Positions 60,892 to 64,000 of a stretch of DNA of 64,000 bases are shown here, in pieces. Source of the DNA: Acetobacter malorum (GTDB taxonomy: Bacteria > Pseudomonadota > Alphaproteobacteria > Acetobacterales > Acetobacteraceae); NCBI RefSeq assembly GCF_002153605.1, contig NZ_JOPG01000020.1:1-64000 (forward strand), read 5' to 3'. Made by a program: the position numbers and the translations under genes. Position 1 is the stretch's first letter. Every line of letters begins with the position of its first letter. The notes beneath the pieces were generated by a model. That model searched no databases, was not told the DNA's origin, and was given only the letters and a program-made list of their open reading frames with translations.

Positions 60892-62109
60892 ATGGCCTTT
60901 ACCGGAGCCACCGCTGGCATTTCTGCCGGCGCGCAAACTAATGATACAGTGCTGGACTGGGCGCTGGAGGCAACCTACAAAACACCGCCGACTGGCAATT
61001 ACCAGCAAGGTCGCTTTACCGCAGAGACGCTCTCACGCACGGAGACTACCGCCCGCCCGTCCGAAATCAATACGATCAAAGAGGTGAGCCAGTCTGTAGT
61101 TACGCAGGTTGCTGCGTCTGGCCGCATTTCAGGCGCGCTGTCCACGATTACCTATGACGATTTCCTCGCGGGTATTCTGGGGGCAGACTGGTCCATAGGT
61201 CAGATTGTGACGGCAAACTCAAAAGGGACGCCTCCTGTTAATGTCTCTTATGCGTCAAAAAGCCAATTCCATGGTGGGCGTGACGTCCTGGCCTATGGTG
61301 GTTTTGCGAGCTGGCCTAAGTCAGGATGTGTGCATATTTTCGATCCATCCAATAACTTTGACATAATCGCTGTATATATTAACAATAATTCAGGATTGGA
61401 GTTTAGTCCCGGAACTTTTGCCAGCGTAGATGGCAAGTCTCTGGGGGATGGTTGCTATGTTAAGCTGGCTGGAATTGTAAACGGAAATATTGATAAGACG
61501 TATACAATCCGCAAGAAAATCCTTGGTAAATATTTGATGTATCCGGGGTCTCTGATCAATCAGGTGCAGTTTACGTTTACACAGGGCCAGTTTGCACAAG
61601 TTGAAATTGACGTTATCCCCGCTAACGAGATCCTGAGCGATACTGATATCTCATCCGGAATTATTGCAGCGCCTACAGGCAATGTGCACAACACAGTTGA
61701 TAATTTCCTGGGTGTGAGCCTGCTGGGCGTTGTGCCGGCTGGTTGTGTCACGAGTGCCTCAATCACACTGGCGCGCAGTGGCTCCAAGGTCGATTATGGA
61801 AATGGCCATGCGGATGGGTGCGGAGCTGAGTTAGGTCAGTTGCAGGCTACCGGTTCAATCAGCCTCTATTTCCGCACATGGGATCAGTATCAGGCCGCGC
61901 TGGCAGGGACTCAGGGTCCAGTAACGATTACAACTGTTGACAGCATCGGAAACGGTTACGAATTTGTCTTCCTGAATGCTGCTTTGCGTAACCCCCAGCT
62001 CCAGACGGACTCTGTCAACAAAACGTATGAGCTGAAACTGGATATCGAGGGTAATCCCATGCCGTTTGGAGATACTTTCGCAATTTTCCGTCTCGCTTCT
62101 GGCTCCTGA
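60892..62109 (+). CDS. Major tail tube protein
   Basis: 405 residues. The start AFTGATAGISAGAQTNDTVLDWALEATYKTPPTGNYQQ (in parts) is the usual tail tube opening in siphophages. The rest is beta-rich with two similar halves (RTETTARPSEINTIKEVSQSV, GQFAQVEIDVIPANEIL). It lies between the terminator and the frameshifted chaperone genes, as expected. A SARS-type alternative is not seen. Confidence 0.8.
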   Translation: MAFTGATAGISAGAQTNDTVLDWALEATYKTPPTGNYQQGRFTAETLSRTETTARPSEINTIKEVSQSVVTQVAASGRISGALSTITYDDFLAGILGADWSIGQIVTANSKGTPPVNVSYASKSQFHGGRDVLAYGGFASWPKSGCVHIFDPSNNFDIIAVYINNNSGLEFSPGTFASVDGKSLGDGCYVKLAGIVNGNIDKTYTIRKKILGKYLMYPGSLINQVQFTFTQGQFAQVEIDVIPANEILSDTDISSGIIAAPTGNVHNTVDNFLGVSLLGVVPAGCVTSASITLARSGSKVDYGNGHADGCGAELGQLQATGSISLYFRTWDQYQAALAGTQGPVTITTVDSIGNGYEFVFLNAALRNPQLQTDSVNKTYELKLDIEGNPMPFGDTFAIFRLASGS

Positions 62110-62161
62110 ATTTCTTCTTTCATTTTTCTCAGGGGTCTGCCCCTGAAACCGTAGGTTTATC

Positions 62162-62599
62162 ATGGCAAAACTCTCTCTCTTTACCCGAGACCAGTCCGCA
62201 ATGGATAACGGTATCCGTGTCGAGGTCGGGCCTGCTGGCCAGAAATTTGGCATTACCACCCGTGGTCTGACGGATGCCTATTACGACCGCATGTTTGCTC
62301 TCAAACGTCAGGCGGCCGCGGAAATCAATGCCGCGCTGAAGCCGGGTGATCTGCCTGTCTCACCGGATAATCTGCCACCGTCCTATGAAGACAAAAACAT
62401 GGCCACGGCACTCGTGGAATGCTGCCTGATCGGCGTGGATGCTCTGGAGGATGATGACGGAAATGCAGTCACCTTCGATGCGTTTTGCGCCATGCTGCCT
62501 GAGCGGGCCAATCAGGGGCTGCTCTCCCTTGCCTATAGCGCGGCTCGCAGCGTCGGTCTGGTTCAGCAGGCCCAGAAGGATGACGCCGCAAAAAACTAA
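62162..62599 (+). CDS. Tail assembly chaperone (gpG-like)
   Basis: 145 residues: GPAGQKFGITTRGLTDAYYDRMFALKRQAAAEI, in parts, and a helical tail ending DDAAKN. It is placed between tail tube and tape measure genes and ends in a canonical slippery sequence, so part of the ribosomes continue into the -1 frame (62596-62994), giving a longer GT-type chaperone. The chaperones wrap the tape measure protein during tail assembly. Confidence 0.85.
   Translation: MAKLSLFTRDQSAMDNGIRVEVGPAGQKFGITTRGLTDAYYDRMFALKRQAAAEINAALKPGDLPVSPDNLPPSYEDKNMATALVECCLIGVDALEDDDGNAVTFDAFCAMLPERANQGLLSLAYSAARSVGLVQQAQKDDAAKN
62590..62596 (+). promoter_or_regulatory. Programmed -1 ribosomal frameshift site
   Basis: The heptamer A-AAA-AAC in the correct phase (GCA AAA AAC, then stop TAA). 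After the slip the frame continues from CTA at 62596 through 132 codons to a stop at 62992-62994. A canonical X-XXY-YYZ signal at the tail chaperone position. Confidence 0.9.
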
Positions 62600-62994
62600 C
62601 AGACGCGCTCACCTGGCTTGTTCGGGACGGCCCCATCGTTGCGCAATACAACGGCAGGCCTATCCCGGAATATGACCACAAGGCCATAGATGCTCAGGCC
62701 CGATACGTTGCTGTCCTGCCGTGGTGTCTGACCCCTTGGCGATGCTGGCAGGATCTGGCTGGTGAGCGTGGTTACGAACTGCTGATTGTGGGTGGTGGCC
62801 TTGGCCCGATACTGGGCCTGTCCCTGCCCGCTCCGATACGCTGGACAGCCCTGCACCAGTGGTGCGAGGCGCATAACCTTAACAGCGCAGAGCGTGATTT
62901 TGTCATACACTGTGTCAAGGCCATGGACCAGCACTGGCGTGCTCTGAAAGCAGAGCAAAACACCCAAACCCAGACAAGAATATTCCGAAAGTAG
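62596..62994 (+). CDS. -1 frame extension of tail chaperone (gpT-like part)
   Basis: 132 residues with no start codon of its own near the 5' end: LTDALTWLVRDGPIVAQYNGR, in parts, then LPWCLTPWRCWQDLAG, LLIVGGGLGPILGL, and the charged tail KAEQNTQTQTRIFRK. It is expressed only as a fusion of about 277 residues with the upstream chaperone through the 62590 frameshift. An internal ATG at 62788 would give only the last 68 residues. Confidence 0.85.
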   Translation, partial: LTDALTWLVRDGPIVAQYNGRPIPEYDHKAIDAQARYVAVLPWCLTPWRCWQDLAGERGYELLIVGGGLGPILGLSLPAPIRWTALHQWCEAHNLNSAERDFVIHCVKAMDQHWRALKAEQNTQTQTRIFRK

Positions 62995-62998
62995 GCAC

Positions 62999-63742
62999 AT
63001 GGCGCGCTCGGCGGCAGGTATGGCTCTGCGTCAGCAGATCTCCATCATGACAACACGCGCCATGACATCACCGGAAATCCGTGCGCGGGTTGCTGATAAA
63101 TGCCGGGAGCTGCGGGATGCGGAAATCAAATCCGGCAGAGCCTCGGCAGTCTATCAGACCAGGACGGATGGTCATGCCAACCGTCCGGAAGAGGCTGTTG
63201 CGCTGCAAAATGGGCGCATCACCTATATTTTTTCGTACATCGCGCAGGCGGCTCAGTCTGCACTGGACTGGTGCCGCGCGCATTCCCCTGTGCGAAGCGG
63301 CGCATATCGGGAAGGCTGGGTCGTGCGTGTAGACGGTGCGCTCTGGACCCGCCAGATTGCTGCCATTCCGCCCGGCTCCCGCGTGGAAGTGGTCAACACT
63401 ATGCCATACTCCCGCAAGATTGAGGTTGGCGGCCAGCGTACCAGTGTGCCGCCCGGCATAGTTGAAGCAGCCCGTGCCGCAATCCAGCGTCAGGTGCCGG
63501 CCATTACTGCCGGGGTGGAATATATCCGCCTCACATCCGGGCAGGACGCACGCGGCGGGTCACTCCCTTACGTGCTTAAGACGCAGGGTGTGGCCAGCGG
63601 CCTGACTTACGACAAGAAATCCAAAAAATGGGCCCGCAAACATAAGGCCCGCAAAACAAGGCGCGCAGACAGGTCTGCTGGTCAGAAAATGACCTACCCA
63701 GCCCTCGTCCTGACGGAAGGTGACACGCAATGGCAACGGTGA
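62999..63742 (+). CDS. Minor tail protein
   Basis: 247 residues. Motifs ITYIFSYIAQAAQSALDWCRAHSPVRSGAYREGW and the later YSRKIEVGGQRTSVPPGIVEAAR, the pattern of HK97 gp10-like or minor tail proteins with a basic tail (SKKWARKHKARKTRRA). It lies between chaperones and tape measure and overlaps the tape measure start by 13 bases. Confidence 0.65.
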   Translation: MARSAAGMALRQQISIMTTRAMTSPEIRARVADKCRELRDAEIKSGRASAVYQTRTDGHANRPEEAVALQNGRITYIFSYIAQAAQSALDWCRAHSPVRSGAYREGWVVRVDGALWTRQIAAIPPGSRVEVVNTMPYSRKIEVGGQRTSVPPGIVEAARAAIQRQVPAITAGVEYIRLTSGQDARGGSLPYVLKTQGVASGLTYDKKSKKWARKHKARKTRRADRSAGQKMTYPALVLTEGDTQWQR

Positions 63743-64000
63743 CAGAGGTAAACCGGATCATCAACCAGATTGAGGTTGAGGATAATACGGCTCAAGGCGC
63801 TGCCACTGCCGTGGAAAATATCGACCGTGTGACTGATGCAGCTGACCGTGGGCAAGGGGCTGCCACAGGTCTGTCTGATGCCATGGATAAAGGCATGCAG
63901 ACCGTGCGTGAGTCTGCCACGTCCGGAGCCACCACTGTGGTGGATGCCACGGGCCGCATGGTCAATGCCTGGCGTGATGGCACAGAGAGTATTGCGGAAG
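63730..64000 (+). CDS. Tail tape measure protein, 5' part (cut by window edge)
   Basis: The ATG at 63730 begins a frame that runs off the window. It is helical and rich in Ala, Thr and Asp (VNRIINQIEVEDNTAQGAATAVENI in parts, MDKGMQTVRESATSGATTVVD), as in tape measure N-termini. Position after the chaperone genes fits. The length cannot be judged. Confidence 0.8.
   Translation, partial: MATVTEVNRIINQIEVEDNTAQGAATAVENIDRVTDAADRGQGAATGLSDAMDKGMQTVRESATSGATTVVDATGRMVNAWRDGTESIAE

Overview
This window looks like the chromosome of an acetic acid bacterium (Acetobacteraceae; Acetobacter/Gluconobacter-like, inferred from content and not from a marker gene). It is mostly GC-rich with several AT-rich accessory islands. 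Pointers to the family are a membrane-anchored sorbosone-dehydrogenase-type quinoprotein, a TonB-dependent receptor behind a cobalamin riboswitch, a periplasmic peroxiredoxin and Cu/Zn superoxide dismutase, and four large Hint-domain proteins with strand-loop-strand repeats of a kind seen in this family.

Layout. (1) About 0.8-13.5 kb is a decayed or rearranged prophage read mostly on the minus strand: S24 repressor (12740, plus strand), GcrA-like and replication-like genes, TerS-like and TerL (5440-7093) and a DUF1073-type portal (814-2487). It is interleaved with ordinary cellular genes: sodC, a peroxiredoxin, trhO, a sorbosone dehydrogenase homologue and grxB. (2) About 13.8-40 kb is an accessory/housekeeping stretch. 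It holds the four Hint proteins (13808, 25382, 29703, 35037), a DEAD-box helicase, an sdpR-sdpI-S41 peptidase operon, the riboswitch-controlled TonB receptor, a CHRD protein, a LysR regulator lying between two Hint genes, a serine recombinase, a free-methionine sulfoxide reductase and a GT39 glycosyltransferase. (3) A tRNA-Arg(CCG) at 40215-40291 is followed by an apparently intact HK97-type siphophage prophage that runs off the right edge. Its order is cargo pair, integrase, excisionase, small genes, exported protein, CI-like repressor, Cro-like gene, early operon, DnaB, HNH, TerS/TerL, portal, protease, capsid, connectors, tail tube, frameshifted tail chaperones, and the start of the tape measure.

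The most interesting signal is a pair of 21-bp inverted repeats (31553-31573 and 31680-31700, 19/21 identical). They bracket the roughly 106-bp promoter region between one Hint gene and a divergently oriented small serine recombinase, and the repeat next to the Hint gene carries that gene's ribosome binding site. This is the geometry expected of an invertible promoter, that is, phase variation of a repetitive Hint protein. Further points are a trypsin-like protease plus small partner in the cargo slot between attL and the integrase, a repressor operator motif shared by two distant promoters of the prophage, a reverse-strand cargo block carrying a zinc-ribbon/DUF4145-like protein that breaks into the early operon, and a canonical A-AAA-AAC frameshift site in the tail chaperone gene.

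Limits: all family names come from reading motifs by eye. No database search, structure prediction or codon statistics were run.
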